64,000 nucleotides of DNA from Bacteroidales bacterium (GCA_015060225.1 SUYX01000005.1:1-64000); one strand, 5' to 3'; shown: positions 27,346-38,609, counted from the first letter of the stretch. Numbers and translations: made by a program. Notes: generated by a model from the sequence alone, not told the origin.

Positions 27346-30153
27346 TTACAAGGTCCTCTTAATTTCCACAATCTGGTAAGCCTCAACAACGTCACCAACT
27401 TTGATATCGTTGTAGCCGTCTATGTTCAAACCGCAATCGTAGCCGCTTGCAACCTCCTTAACATCATCCTTAAACCTCTTAAGCGAACCGAGTACTCCGG
27501 TATAAACCACAATACCGTCGCGGATTACGCGCACTTTGGCATTTCTGGTAAGTTTGCCCTCCTTGACCATACAGCCGGCAATTGTACCGACCTTGGAAAT
27601 CTTGAAGGTCTCGCGAACCTCTGCAGTTGCAGTAACCTCCTCTTTCTCCTCAGGTGCAAGCATACCCTCAATACCGCTCTTGACCTCATTGATAGCATCA
27701 TAGATGACAGAATAAAGACGAATCTCAATCTCCTCATTATCCGCAAGTTTCCTGGCATTTGCAGATGGCCTTACCTGGAATCCTATAATGATGGCATTCG
27801 ATGCAGCAGCCAACAATACATCCGACTCTGAAATTGCACCTACAGCCTTGTGGATTACATTTACATGAATCTCCTCTGTTGAAAGTTTGATCAATGAATC
27901 TGACAATGCCTCAATTGAACCGTCCACATCTCCTTTGATGATAATATTGAGTTCCTGGAAGTTTCCAATTGCAATACGGCGTCCTATCTCTTCCAGGGTA
28001 ATATGTTTCTGTGTTCTCAAGCCCTGGATACGCAACAGCTGCTCCCTCTTGTTCGCAATATCTTTTGCCTCCTTCTCATCATCAAACACATTGAAGTTCT
28101 CACCCGCTGTAGGGGCACCGTTCAAACCTAGAATTGATACCGGTGTTGAAGGGCCGGCCTCTGTAACCTTCTGCCCGCGCTCGTTGAACATCGCCTTTAC
28201 CTTACCGGTATAGCAGCCGCTCAACATTACATCTCCCACGTGAAGCGTACCTGCCTGCACAAGTATTGTTGCAAGGTATCCCCTACCCTTATCCAATGAA
28301 GACTCAATAACAGAACCTACCGCCTTCTTGTTAGGGTTGGCCTTAAGTTCAAGCATATCTGCCTCAAGCAATACCTTCTCCAAAAGGTCATCAATGCCAA
28401 TACCCTGTTTTGCAGAGATTTCCTGGCACTGGTATTTTCCGCCCCAGTCCTCTACCAGAATATTCATCTGGGAAAGCTGCTCACGAATCTTGTCAGGGTT
28501 TGCCGCCGGCTTGTCTATCTTGTTGATTGCAAAAATCATAGGACATCCCGCAGCCTGTGCATGGCTGATTGCCTCCACGGTCTGTGGCATTATGGCATCA
28601 TCGGCTGCAACAATGATAATTGCAAGGTCTGTAACCTTTGCTCCACGGGCACGCATAGCTGTAAACGCCTCGTGGCCTGGTGTATCAAGGAATGTAATTC
28701 TCCTTCCGCTTGGAAGCTTCACATTGTATGCTCCAATATGTTGGGTAATTCCACCGGCCTCACCTGCAATTACATTTGCCTTACGGATATAGTCCAGGAG
28801 AGATGTCTTACCATGGTCCACATGTCCCATTACGGTAACAATCGGAGGTCTCTCCTCCATCATCTCAGGTGTATCAACATCATTCTCCTCCTCTATAGTT
28901 TCCTGAATCTCTGCTGTCACAAAGTCAATCTTGTATCCGAACTCCTCTGCAACAAGTACAAGCGCCTCCGCATCAAGTCTCTGGTTGATTGAAACCATAA
29001 GGCCCAAGTTCATACAAGCCTCTATAACTTTGATTACAGGAGTATTCATCATAGTTGAAAGCTCGTTTACAGTAACAAACTCAGTAACTTTGAGTACATT
29101 GCTGTTCATCTGCTCCAACTCTTCCTCCTCCATCATCCTCTGTACGTTCAACTCCCTCTTCTCTTTCCTGTATTTTGAGCCTTTGGTCTTGCCCTTGCCC
29201 TCTACCATCCTCTGGTAAGTCTCCTTAATCTGCTTCTGTACTGCATCCTCATCAATCTCAACCTTTATAGGCTTGAACTTGTCTTTCTTGTTCCCTTTTC
29301 CACCATTCTGGTTCTTGTTGTTCTGCTGATGCTTGTTGGCATTAGGTCCACCCTGGTGCTTGTTCTGGTTGTTGTGCCCACCACCCTGGTTCTGCTTGCC
29401 ATTGTTCTGTTTTGATTCCTTGGCAACATCAACCTTCTCGTTCTTCTTGTGTATCCTCTCCCTCTTTCCACCGTTCTTGTTGTCAGAAGGTTTCTTGTCA
29501 AATACACTCAAATCTATCTTGCCCTGGATTTTTGGACCTTCCAGAGTCTTCACTACGGTTGCTATGTGGACAGGTTCAGCCGGTTTCTCCGGTGCTGCCG
29601 CTTTAGGTGCCTTCTCCTGCTGCTGTGGTTTTACTGCTGGGGGAACAGATTTTTGCTCCGCTTTAGGGTTGTCGGGAGTCTTCTCCACAGGTTTGTTCTC
29701 TTTTTGCACTGCAGGCCCCTGCTTCGGCTGAGGTGCCGGTTGAGGTGTCTCCACCTTCTTTACCTCCTCCTTCTTCTCATCTTCCTTCTTTTCAGATTGC
29801 TGTTCATTCTTAGGCTTGTCAAGATCTATCTTGTACAGCACTTTAGGACCTTTCACCTCCTCAACAGAGGTTTTAATGAACAATTCCTTCTCAGGCAGGA
29901 TATCCTTCTCCACCTTTACATCTTTCTCGGTTATATCCTTTACCTTGATTGCAACCTTCTTCGATTCCTCCTTTACAATCTGCTCTTTCTTGAACTCCTT
30001 GGCCACAAGAGCATACTGCTCACCGGTAAGTTTTGCTCCCGGATTGGAATCAATGTTAATACCTTTCTTATGCAGGAACTCAACCAGGGTACCCATCCCT
30101 ATATTGAACTCTTTAAGCACTTTCCCAATTCTTATACTTTCGTTTGCTGTCAT
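27346..30153 (-). CDS. infB: Translation initiation factor IF-2
   Basis: [53 protein letters not shown]; Lys/Gln-rich N-terminal linker. Confidence 0.97.
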   Translation of the reverse strand: MTANESIRIGKVLKEFNIGMGTLVEFLHKKGINIDSNPGAKLTGEQYALVAKEFKKEQIVKEESKKVAIKVKDITEKDVKVEKDILPEKELFIKTSVEEVKGPKVLYKIDLDKPKNEQQSEKKEDEKKEEVKKVETPQPAPQPKQGPAVQKENKPVEKTPDNPKAEQKSVPPAVKPQQQEKAPKAAAPEKPAEPVHIATVVKTLEGPKIQGKIDLSVFDKKPSDNKNGGKRERIHKKNEKVDVAKESKQNNGKQNQGGGHNNQNKHQGGPNANKHQQNNKNQNGGKGNKKDKFKPIKVEIDEDAVQKQIKETYQRMVEGKGKTKGSKYRKEKRELNVQRMMEEEELEQMNSNVLKVTEFVTVNELSTMMNTPVIKVIEACMNLGLMVSINQRLDAEALVLVAEEFGYKIDFVTAEIQETIEEENDVDTPEMMEERPPIVTVMGHVDHGKTSLLDYIRKANVIAGEAGGITQHIGAYNVKLPSGRRITFLDTPGHEAFTAMRARGAKVTDLAIIIVAADDAIMPQTVEAISHAQAAGCPMIFAINKIDKPAANPDKIREQLSQMNILVEDWGGKYQCQEISAKQGIGIDDLLEKVLLEADMLELKANPNKKAVGSVIESSLDKGRGYLATILVQAGTLHVGDVMLSGCYTGKVKAMFNERGQKVTEAGPSTPVSILGLNGAPTAGENFNVFDDEKEAKDIANKREQLLRIQGLRTQKHITLEEIGRRIAIGNFQELNIIIKGDVDGSIEALSDSLIKLSTEEIHVNVIHKAVGAISESDVLLAAASNAIIIGFQVRPSANARKLADNEEIEIRLYSVIYDAINEVKSGIEGMLAPEEKEEVTATAEVRETFKISKVGTIAGCMVKEGKLTRNAKVRVIRDGIVVYTGVLGSLKRFKDDVKEVASGYDCGLNIDGYNDIKVGDVVEAYQIVEIKRTL

Positions 30154-30195
30154 ATTATATCCCCCATTTTAATTCAACTCTAATTTAACTCAATC

Positions 30196-31422
30196 TTAGT
30201 CCTCAAACTCAGATTTAAGGATGTTCTGTACCTCAATAACTGTCTCCTCCTCCAAATCTGCACGTTTTACAATATCCTGTACAGACAGAGCAAGTACACT
30301 CTTGGCAGTATCACATCCTATACCCTTGAGGGCATCAATTATCCACTGGTCAATCTCGTCATTGAACTCGCTCAACAATACATCCTCTTCCTCCTCATCA
30401 AGTTCTCTGAATACCTCTATCTCCTGTCCTACAAGCATACTTGCAAGCTTGATGTTGCTACCGTTCTTTCCAATTGCCAGAGATACCTCACTTGGTTTCA
30501 GCCATACGCTTATGTGCCCCTCCTCAACTTTGATTGAAGAGATCTTTGCAGGACTCAATGCCCTCTGCACAAGAAGCTGTGTGTTTGAAGTCCAGTTGAT
30601 GATATCAATGTTCTCATTCTTGAGTTCCCTTACAATACCGTGGATACGCGAACCTTTTACACCTACACAAGCACCTACAGGATCTATTCTGTCATCATAT
30701 GACTCAACAGCCACCTTAGCCCTCTCACCAGGAATGCGCACAATCTTCTTTATTGTAATGAGACCGTCAAAAATCTCAGGAACCTCCTGCTCAAACAGCC
30801 TCTCCAGGAACATTGGAGCAGTTCTTGAAAGGATAATCACAGGGTTGTTGTTCTTCATCTCAACCTTTGAAATCACAGCCCTTACAGACTCACCCTTGCG
30901 GAAAAAGTCAGAAGGAATCTGCTCAGATTTTGGCAAAAGCAGCTCGTTACCATCCTCATCAAGGACAAGCACCTCCTTCTTCCATGCCTGGTAAACCTCA
31001 CCAACCATAACCTCACCTATTCTGTCCCTGTAGGCATTGTAAAGGTTTGCCTTCTCAATATCCATGATTCTTCCCGACAAATTCTGTCTCAGGTTAAGAA
31101 TACCCCTTCTGCCGAAACTTGCAAGTTTCACCTCTTCAGTAAACTCCTCACCAATTTCATATGAGCTGTCAATCTTGTCAACCTCCTCTTTTGAAATTTC
31201 GGTATTGGGATCCTCAACTGTCTCAACTACAGTTCTGTTCCTCCAAATCTCAAAATCTCCTTTATCAATATTGATGATAATGTCAAAATTGTCGGCAGTG
31301 CCGTACATTTTTGCAAGCTGGGTGCGGAAAATATCCTCCAACACGCTCATCATTGTTGGGCGATCGATGTTTTTAAGCTCTTTAAATTCAGCAAATGTGC
31401 TAATCAAATTAAGACCTTCCAT
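30196..31422 (-). CDS. nusA: Transcription termination/antitermination factor NusA
   Basis: S1/KH domains, DPVGACVGVKGSRIHGIVRELKNENIDII; likely start MEGLNLISTF. Confidence 0.95.
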   Translation of the reverse strand: MEGLNLISTFAEFKELKNIDRPTMMSVLEDIFRTQLAKMYGTADNFDIIINIDKGDFEIWRNRTVVETVEDPNTEISKEEVDKIDSSYEIGEEFTEEVKLASFGRRGILNLRQNLSGRIMDIEKANLYNAYRDRIGEVMVGEVYQAWKKEVLVLDEDGNELLLPKSEQIPSDFFRKGESVRAVISKVEMKNNNPVIILSRTAPMFLERLFEQEVPEIFDGLITIKKIVRIPGERAKVAVESYDDRIDPVGACVGVKGSRIHGIVRELKNENIDIINWTSNTQLLVQRALSPAKISSIKVEEGHISVWLKPSEVSLAIGKNGSNIKLASMLVGQEIEVFRELDEEEEDVLLSEFNDEIDQWIIDALKGIGCDTAKSVLALSVQDIVKRADLEEETVIEVQNILKSEFED

Positions 31423-31448
31423 TTTATATGTTTTTATTTTATACGTTT

Positions 31449-31925
31449 TTACTTGAATTTTATAACCGGCTTGCACGATTTTATGCCGTCATATGAAAAC
31501 ATGGTTACGGTATCCTGCTGCACCTTCTTCTTGCTTCCCTCAACTTTCACCATTTTGCTCACCGTAACTTCAAATCCCTCCTCATTTGCACTTGAAAGAA
31601 TACCCTTCATTTTTCCTCCACCCTTCACAACCACTTCCACTTCATTCCCGATAAATTTCCGGTACTGCTGGAGCACCTTGAAAGGCTGGTCAAGCCCCGC
31701 CGAAGTAACTGTGAGCGAATAGTCCTCCACATCCCTGTCAAAAACACCTGACACAATATGGTCTATATCCACACAATTCTCAATTTTTACATCACCCTCA
31801 CTGCTCTCCACAGCAATTGTGATGTCATTGTCCTTTGATATCTCAATATCAACCAGAAAGAGACCTTTCTCCGTCAAATATCCGGCTATAACGCCGCTCA
31901 ATGCTTCTGCTGTAATCATAATCAT
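31449..31925 (-). CDS. rimP: Ribosome maturation factor RimP
   Basis: Synteny rimP-nusA-infB; [29 protein letters not shown]. Confidence 0.93.
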   Translation of the reverse strand: MIMITAEALSGVIAGYLTEKGLFLVDIEISKDNDITIAVESSEGDVKIENCVDIDHIVSGVFDRDVEDYSLTVTSAGLDQPFKVLQQYRKFIGNEVEVVVKGGGKMKGILSSANEEGFEVTVSKMVKVEGSKKKVQQDTVTMFSYDGIKSCKPVIKFK

Positions 31926-31939
31926 TCAAATATGACAAA

Positions 31940-31961
31940 GGGCAACCGCGCGCGGTCACCC
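31940..31961 (-). promoter_or_regulatory. GC-rich hairpin + short U tract in the rimP-nusA-infB leader
   Basis: Minus strand GGGTGACCGCGCGCGGTTGCCCTTT forms a 9-bp stem (two G-U pairs) with a CGCG loop; contains the 12-bp palindrome ACCGCGCGCGGT. Confidence 0.5.
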
Positions 31962-32057
31962 TCAAGCCTTTCTTTACAACTGCAAAGGAACAAAAAATCT
32001 TGTATAAAAACAAATTATCTCATAAATTATTATTATTTTTGCTCTGTTATACAGAGA

Positions 32058-33056
32058 ATGACACTTATGGAAGTTACAGCTGAAGTAATCGCACAACATT
32101 TCAATGGAGAAATTATTGGAGACCCTACAGTAAAGGTCTCTTCTGTGGCAAAAATTGAGCAGGGAAAACCGGGGAACGTCTGTTTCCTTGCCAATCCCAA
32201 ATATGAACAGCACCTTTACACATGCAAGGCAAGTGTAATAATCATAAACAGAACATTCAAGCCAAAGGAGCCTGTTGCCCCTACCCTTATCCTTGTAGAC
32301 AACGCCTACGAGGCTGTGGCATCGTTGCTTGATCTTCTGAACACCCTCAAGAAAGCGAAGAAGAGCGGCCGTGCTTGGAGTTCAAAATGCGCATGGAGCG
32401 CCAAGTTGGGAAAAGGTGTATGGTTGGGAGACTTCTCTTTTGTCGGGAAGAAGAGCAGGATTGGAAAGGATACCCAGATTTACCCTCAGGTATATATAGG
32501 CAACGATGTTACCATTGGCGAGAACTGTACCCTCTACCCGGGAGTAAAGATTTATGACGGGTGCAAAATTGGAGACAACTGTATCCTTCATGCAAACGTG
32601 GTGGTTGGATCTGACGGATTCGGATTTGCCCCAAAGGAGGACGGTTCATATAAGAAAATTCCACAGACAGGTATAGTTACAATTGAAGATGATGTTGAGA
32701 TTGGTGCAAATACCGTTGTGGACAGGGCCACTATGGGAACTACCCTCATAAAGAAGGGTGTAAAATTGGACAACCTCATACAGGTGGCTCACAATGTGGA
32801 GATTGGCGAACACACGGTAATGGCGGCACAGACCGGAGTTGCAGGCTCGACAAAAATTGGTGCAAAATGTATTATAGGTGGCCAGGTAGGCTTTGCAGGA
32901 CACCTCACTATCCATGACAGGACAAGCATAGGTGCACAGGCAGGTATTCTGGGCAACACCAAGAAAGAGGGGGAAACATTGATGGGAAGCCCGGCTTTTG
33001 ACTACAAACAGTATCTCAAGTGTTACGCCCTGTTTAGGAAACTACCGAACAAATAA
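32058..33056 (+). CDS. lpxD: UDP-3-O-(3-hydroxymyristoyl)glucosamine N-acyltransferase
   Basis: Hexapeptide repeats, [45 protein letters not shown]; upstream extension of the ORF overlaps the promoter region, so start placed at [10 protein letters not shown]. Confidence 0.95.
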   Translation: MTLMEVTAEVIAQHFNGEIIGDPTVKVSSVAKIEQGKPGNVCFLANPKYEQHLYTCKASVIIINRTFKPKEPVAPTLILVDNAYEAVASLLDLLNTLKKAKKSGRAWSSKCAWSAKLGKGVWLGDFSFVGKKSRIGKDTQIYPQVYIGNDVTIGENCTLYPGVKIYDGCKIGDNCILHANVVVGSDGFGFAPKEDGSYKKIPQTGIVTIEDDVEIGANTVVDRATMGTTLIKKGVKLDNLIQVAHNVEIGEHTVMAAQTGVAGSTKIGAKCIIGGQVGFAGHLTIHDRTSIGAQAGILGNTKKEGETLMGSPAFDYKQYLKCYALFRKLPNK

Positions 33057-33095
33057 CTATATTTGTATTTTGAACCTAATACCTCAAACACATAT

Positions 33096-34007
33096 ATGAA
33101 CAACAAACAACACACGCTGAAGTGCAAATATACATTCCAAGGGAAAGGACTCCATACCGGCAGGAACGTTACAATGGTTCTGGAGCCTGCACCGGCTGAC
33201 CATGGAATAAAGTTCAAAAGGGTTGACCTTGGTGAAGATGCTGTTATAGATGCCCTTGTGGATTATGTTACAACCACAGCCAGAGGAACTACACTGGAAA
33301 AGGGAGATGTGAAAATCTCCACCCTTGAGCACCTTATGGCAACTTTCAACGGACTTGGTATAGACAACGCCCTCGTATCTATGGATGCCCAGGAGGTGCC
33401 TATTCTCGACGGCAGTGCAAAACCGTATGTGGAAGCCATATGCAAGGACGGCCTTGTAGAGCAGGATGCTCCAAGGAAATATCTTGAACTGAAGGACAAG
33501 ATTGTTTACAGGAACGAGAAAACAGGTTCTGAGATTATCATAATGCCTGATGACCATTTTTCAGTTGACCTCATGATTGACTATAACTCAAAGGTCCTTG
33601 GCAACCAATATGCAAGATTGGATGAAACCACAGATTTTGCAAAGGACATTGCCCCATGCAGAACTTTCGTATTCTTCCACGAGCTTGAACCCCTTTTCAA
33701 GAACAACCTCATTAAAGGAGGCGACCTTGACAACGCCATTGTGATTGTTGAGCATCCGGTACCACAGGAGGAGCTTGACCGTCTTGCAGGAGTATTCAAC
33801 ACCACATCCCTGGAGAGGGCTCCGGAAGGATATCTCAACCATCTGGAACTCAGATTTTCAAATGAGTGCGCAAGGCACAAGCTGCTTGATATAATGGGAG
33901 ACTTTGCCCTTATAGGCGCCCCTCTTAAGGCAAAAGTAATAGGATATAAAACCGGACACGGTATAAATACACAATTGGCTAAAATCATTAAAGAATATGG
34001 AAAATAA
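33096..34007 (+). CDS. lpxC: UDP-3-O-acyl-N-acetylglucosamine deacetylase
   Basis: KCKYTFQGKGLHTGRNVTMVLEPAPADHGIKFKR, STLEHLMAT, HKLLDIMGDFAL. Confidence 0.95.
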   Translation: MNNKQHTLKCKYTFQGKGLHTGRNVTMVLEPAPADHGIKFKRVDLGEDAVIDALVDYVTTTARGTTLEKGDVKISTLEHLMATFNGLGIDNALVSMDAQEVPILDGSAKPYVEAICKDGLVEQDAPRKYLELKDKIVYRNEKTGSEIIIMPDDHFSVDLMIDYNSKVLGNQYARLDETTDFAKDIAPCRTFVFFHELEPLFKNNLIKGGDLDNAIVIVEHPVPQEELDRLAGVFNTTSLERAPEGYLNHLELRFSNECARHKLLDIMGDFALIGAPLKAKVIGYKTGHGINTQLAKIIKEYGK

Positions 34008-34476
34008 TGTACCAAAATACGATCCCAATGCGGCACCGGTACTTGATGTAAACGGGATAAAGAAACTTCTTCCCCACCGTCCTCCATTTTTGATGGTTGA
34101 CAGAATTACAGAAATAGGAGAAGATTATGTAATAGGTATAAAGACAATAGGTGTAAACGAAGGGTTCTTCCAGGGACATTTCCCTCAGGAACCTGTGATG
34201 CCTGGTGTACTCATTGTTGAGGCTATGGCTCAGGTTGGAGGAATTCTGGTACTTACCAGTGTTGACGAGCCTGAAAAATACTCAACCTATTTTGCAAAAA
34301 TAGACAATACAAAATTCAGGAGGAAAGTGATTCCTGGAGATGTTCTGGTATTCAGGCTAAAGATTACCCAACCGCTCAGAAGGTCCATTGTGTGCATGCA
34401 CGGAGAGGCATATGTAGGGGACACTCTGGTATGTGAGAGCGATATGGTAGCACAAGTAATTAAAAATAAGGAATAA
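33997..34476 (+). CDS. fabZ: 3-hydroxyacyl-ACP dehydratase FabZ
   Basis: IKKLLPHRPPFLMVDRI...GHFPQEPVMPGVLIVEAMAQ; overlaps lpxC by 11 nt in another frame. Confidence 0.94.
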   Translation: MENNVPKYDPNAAPVLDVNGIKKLLPHRPPFLMVDRITEIGEDYVIGIKTIGVNEGFFQGHFPQEPVMPGVLIVEAMAQVGGILVLTSVDEPEKYSTYFAKIDNTKFRRKVIPGDVLVFRLKITQPLRRSIVCMHGEAYVGDTLVCESDMVAQVIKNKE

Positions 34477-34497
34477 CAACACATTTAAAAAGTATAT

Positions 34498-35292
34498 ATG
34501 GAAAGTTCTTTTGTTCATCCTAATGCCAAGATTGGTGCTAACGTAAAGATTCATCCATTCTGCTACATTGCAGAGAATGTAGAAATCGGAGACAACTGTG
34601 AGATTGGGCCCAACGCCACAATTTATGACTATGTAAAGATGGGCAACAACTGTAGGGTGTTTCCTGGTGCAGTTGTAGGAGCCATTCCACAAGACCTTAA
34701 ATTTGAGGACGAGATATCATACGTTGAAATAGGCAACAATGTAACCATCAGGGAGTGCGCCACCATCAACCGCGGTACTGCTGCCAGCGGCAAGGGAAAG
34801 ACAATTGTAGGGAACAATACCCTCATCATGTCATACGCACATGTAGCCCATGACTGTGAGGTTGGAAACAATTGTATCCTTGTAAGCTATGTAGGAATAG
34901 CAGGTGAGACCAAAGTTGACGACTGGGCAATCATAGGAGGTGCATCTGCAGCCCACCAGTTCTCAAATATTGGAGCACATGCAATGGTTGCAGGCGGTTC
35001 CCGCATAGGTAAAGATGTTCCACCATATGCAATGGCTGGCAAACTACCTCTTTCATACTGTGGAATAAATATAGTAGGATTGCGCAGAAGGGGCTTTACA
35101 GTTGAACAGATTGAGAGAATCAAGGAGATCTACAAGACAATCTACATGAGCGGTCTGAATGTTTCAGCTGCCTGCAAGAAAGTTGAAGAGGAGTTTGAGG
35201 AGAGTGTTGAGAAGAGGACAATCCTTGATTTCATTGCACGCTCAAAGAGGGGCATCATCAGATACAACCCTAAAGCTGTAGCAGACGAATAA
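34498..35292 (+). CDS. lpxA: UDP-N-acetylglucosamine acyltransferase
   Basis: Hexapeptide repeats, FVHPNAKIGANVKIHPFCYI, C-terminal helix; follows fabZ. Confidence 0.95.
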   Translation: MESSFVHPNAKIGANVKIHPFCYIAENVEIGDNCEIGPNATIYDYVKMGNNCRVFPGAVVGAIPQDLKFEDEISYVEIGNNVTIRECATINRGTAASGKGKTIVGNNTLIMSYAHVAHDCEVGNNCILVSYVGIAGETKVDDWAIIGGASAAHQFSNIGAHAMVAGGSRIGKDVPPYAMAGKLPLSYCGINIVGLRRRGFTVEQIERIKEIYKTIYMSGLNVSAACKKVEEEFEESVEKRTILDFIARSKRGIIRYNPKAVADE

Positions 35293-35308
35293 CAAGATCT
35301 TTTTTAAA

Positions 35309-35992
35309 ATGGTTTTTGAGACATCCCTTTTAAGCACTGCCTACTTCCCTCCCATTGAGTATTTTGCGGCAATTGCAAACTCTGTCAGGGCTGAGATAGA
35401 GAGCGGGGAGATGTATCAGAAACAGTCATACAGAACCCGTTGTCACATTAATGGTGCCAACGGGTTACTTGTACTCACACTGCCTGTATTGAGAAGTGCA
35501 GCCAAGGAAAATGGAACTGGAAGCCACAAACTCCCCACATCCCAACTTAAGATAGATTACTCGAAGCCATGGCTGCTCCAGCACAAAAGGGCCCTTGAAG
35601 CTGCTTATATGTCATCCCCGTTCTTTGAATACTATATGGATGATATATACGGAATACTTGATTCTGGTGAAGAATCGCTGCTTACCCTAAACACCCGGCT
35701 TACACACAAAATTGCTGAACTTATAGGGATAGAAACCCCTATCGTACTCAACGACGGTGAGTTCATCCAACCCGGATCTGACGAACTTGCATCAAGAAAA
35801 ATATCAGATTTCAGGGAATCTGTCCATCCAAAGAGGGATTCAGGTCTGCTTGAAAGGCTGAAACTTAATAAGCCCTACTGGCAGGTATTCTCCGGCAAGC
35901 AGGGCTTTGTACAAAATCTCTCAATATTGGACCTTCTCTTTAATGAAGGTCCCAATTCCATCTCTTTCCTAGAATTTGAATCCCACAGATAG
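35309..35992 (+). CDS. WbqC family protein
   Basis: LLSTAYFPPIEYFAAIANSV...KQSYRTRCHINGANGLLVLTLPV. Confidence 0.82.
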   Translation: MVFETSLLSTAYFPPIEYFAAIANSVRAEIESGEMYQKQSYRTRCHINGANGLLVLTLPVLRSAAKENGTGSHKLPTSQLKIDYSKPWLLQHKRALEAAYMSSPFFEYYMDDIYGILDSGEESLLTLNTRLTHKIAELIGIETPIVLNDGEFIQPGSDELASRKISDFRESVHPKRDSGLLERLKLNKPYWQVFSGKQGFVQNLSILDLLFNEGPNSISFLEFESHR

Positions 35993-37519
35993 CAACAGTT
36001 TCCAGTTGCCGTATCTGCTTGTACCTACAGGTGCAGGGACTGTTGTATCTCCATATAAAGCAAAACTCTCCTCAGGTTTGCCCAACAACTGCTGGTATGT
36101 AAGATCAACAAAGAAATCACTTGCCCACAAAGGCCACACATATCCAACACCCAAAGAACCCACTTTACGCTCTCCGTCAGATGTACCTCCGGAATAAGGG
36201 GATGAATAATACTGATAACCGGCCCTTACAGCAAATGCAGAGTTTACATTTATCTCTGCCCCCAATCTCAATATATCCTGTTTTGTAAAGAGCTTGCGGA
36301 TATCACTGTTCTCAACATCGTAACCGAACTCATAATCCGCATCCTTCAACTTTGCCTTAGTATAGTCCACACTCTCATAATCGGCACTGATTACACCTCT
36401 GTTCCCCAACATTACCGCAACACCGGCATTCCACCTGAAAGGGGTATTGAGCCTGTAGTTATAGGTACCAAGAGGAGAAATCAGATTCTGTCTGTACCCG
36501 TCATTGAACTCCGAAGCAATGCCGTTCTCCCACTCCTCACTCAGATACATCCATGTAGGTGTAGAAATGCTTGCCCCCAGCCTCAGCCAATTTACAGGAA
36601 GATAAATCAGACCCGCCTTCAAGTTGATGCCTGTACCGGTAGCCTTATATCTGTATCCGTACGAAAAATAATCAAATCCCGACTGGAAATCTGCACTGTT
36701 GGCCGCCTCTTCCGAGAGCCTCTCCTCATATTTGTATACAATACTCTGTATTCCCATATTTACTCCAACAAACAATTTGTCAGAGAAGTTTCCACCCCAG
36801 TTGATGACAGCCTCGGTCACATTGCCCACAGACTCCGCAGTAAATCTCTGCGCCAGTTCTCCCCCTACAAAGATATCATTGCCGTCCAGATTCTCGGTTG
36901 CAGCATAGTAGAGGTCAGCCGTTCCTGGAAGAGTATCCAGCAAAGATGCATTCCAGGCAAGAATTGAATTCCAGGAGGCATTGCTCAGATAGAAAGGGTC
37001 ATTATAGTCGGCCAGATCCATATTTGGGGCATAAATGCCGTCAGTATCATAAGCCAGGCTGGCAAGCCAGCTTGAAGCATCTGTCCTGCCATACACCTTA
37101 CTGGAGCTGGTAAAATTATTCTGTTTATTGAGCAGAAGTCCCACACTCCATCTTACCAGGCCACTGCTCTTGCCTGTAGAATAGGAACCCACATAACCTA
37201 AGTTTGCAATTCCTGCCCTTGTCTTGTTTGCAGAAGATGAGAATCCAAGATAATCAGACTCCGTATTGGCAACAGTAACCGTAGGGGTGAACATGAACTC
37301 CGAATACCGGTACACAGCACTGGATGCGGGATTTACAGTCAGACCTCCCATATCACCGCCAAGCGCCACAAAGGCATTTCCCATAGCCACACTTCTTGCT
37401 GTACCCTCTGCAAACTGCTCCGAATAGCGCAATGCGTCATATGCATTCTGCGCATGGATACCGGCAGCCATCAATATTGCTACCGGAACCAATATGAATT
37501 TCCTGAACATAATCTCCAA
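35969..37519 (-). CDS. Outer-membrane beta-barrel protein (PorV/OmpP1-FadL-like)
   Basis: Signal peptide, YSEQFAEGTARSVAMGNAFVALGGDMGGLTVNPASSAVYRYSEF, C-terminal aromatic strand LLSVGFKF. Confidence 0.85.
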   Translation of the reverse strand: MEIMFRKFILVPVAILMAAGIHAQNAYDALRYSEQFAEGTARSVAMGNAFVALGGDMGGLTVNPASSAVYRYSEFMFTPTVTVANTESDYLGFSSSANKTRAGIANLGYVGSYSTGKSSGLVRWSVGLLLNKQNNFTSSSKVYGRTDASSWLASLAYDTDGIYAPNMDLADYNDPFYLSNASWNSILAWNASLLDTLPGTADLYYAATENLDGNDIFVGGELAQRFTAESVGNVTEAVINWGGNFSDKLFVGVNMGIQSIVYKYEERLSEEAANSADFQSGFDYFSYGYRYKATGTGINLKAGLIYLPVNWLRLGASISTPTWMYLSEEWENGIASEFNDGYRQNLISPLGTYNYRLNTPFRWNAGVAVMLGNRGVISADYESVDYTKAKLKDADYEFGYDVENSDIRKLFTKQDILRLGAEINVNSAFAVRAGYQYYSSPYSGGTSDGERKVGSLGVGYVWPLWASDFFVDLTYQQLLGKPEESFALYGDTTVPAPVGTSRYGNWKLLLSVGFKF

Positions 37520-37531
37520 TATTAAAAATTT

Positions 37532-38506
37532 CTACCTTCTTCTGTAAGAGGACCCTCCTCCCGATGATCTTGTTGTACCCGAGCTGCTGTTACCGCTCCT
37601 GCCTGAACTGTAAGATGAAGATCCGCTCCTGTTATATGAATTTCCGCTGCTCCTTGTATATGAACTGTTATTCCTTTCAACACTCTGGCTCTGCTGCGAT
37701 TTCACTTCGCAGCTAGAGTGGTTCCTGGCCGGTCTGCGTGTAACACTCCCCTGAGAAGACTTCCCTGTATTTGCATTCTGTCTGCCTGAAGTGACACTTC
37801 CCCTGTTTACATTATTGTATGTTGACCCTGCATTTCTCTTGCCATAATATACATCCCTTCCAGGTCTTCCATGTCCGGGCGCATAACCCGGCCCTCCTAT
37901 ATGGCCATGTCCGGGCCATGGGGCATATACAGGATGATGGTGATGGCCCCACCACGGATGATGCCAAGGATTGTGCCATGCCCAATAGGGCCTTCCCCAG
38001 ATATGGTCATACCACGGGTTGTGCCAATAGCTGTCCCAATGCCAGCTTGGTATATGCCAATACCATCCCGGACCATACCAGGCATAATGGTTGCTCCACC
38101 AAGGGGTACGCCATCCGAAACTCACATCATACCAGTAAAACGGTTCTACAAACTCAATGTTTATGGTATACGATGGAGAATCAAACTTTCTCAAACGTGC
38201 GGCATAGCTCCCGTCATCATCAATTATGGCATATGTCGCTCCCGGCTCATATTTGATGTTAACCTCATCAGCTTCTCCAACATATACATTCCTGACATCC
38301 CCCTGTTCACCTGACTGCAACTGTTGAGGTGTCTCTCCTGCATTTTTCTCCACCTGGGAATGGGTTGTATAGGTCCTGCTTCCCGGGGTATAATAGATGC
38401 TGTTTCTGAATTGTTCCCCTCCCTGAAGGGCCGAATAGCTCATTGTACCACAAGAGAGCAACGGCAGAACTGCTGCCAATAAAATAAATAAGCTCCTGTT
38501 TTTCAT
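37532..38506 (-). CDS. Trp/His-rich lipoprotein of unknown function
   Basis: Lipobox-like MKNRSLFILLAAVLPLLSC; central run PWWSNHYAWYGPGWYWHIPSWHWDSYWHNPWYDHIW...; Ser/Gly/Arg-rich C-terminus. Confidence 0.7.
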   Translation of the reverse strand: MKNRSLFILLAAVLPLLSCGTMSYSALQGGEQFRNSIYYTPGSRTYTTHSQVEKNAGETPQQLQSGEQGDVRNVYVGEADEVNIKYEPGATYAIIDDDGSYAARLRKFDSPSYTINIEFVEPFYWYDVSFGWRTPWWSNHYAWYGPGWYWHIPSWHWDSYWHNPWYDHIWGRPYWAWHNPWHHPWWGHHHHPVYAPWPGHGHIGGPGYAPGHGRPGRDVYYGKRNAGSTYNNVNRGSVTSGRQNANTGKSSQGSVTRRPARNHSSCEVKSQQSQSVERNNSSYTRSSGNSYNRSGSSSYSSGRSGNSSSGTTRSSGGGSSYRRR

Positions 38507-38609
38507 TTTTACCTCCTGTGTTTTATATATTTTTTGTACTTTTGTCACCTGCATCTATATGCGAAGATATCAAAAATTGTTCCAATCAGAAAAATAAAAC
38601 AACAATATA

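Noticed and set aside
29449-30183. 244-aa plus-strand ORF opposite infB
   Set aside because: Shadow of the Lys/Glu/Gln-rich IF-2 N-terminal linker; Leu/Arg repeats are an artefact.
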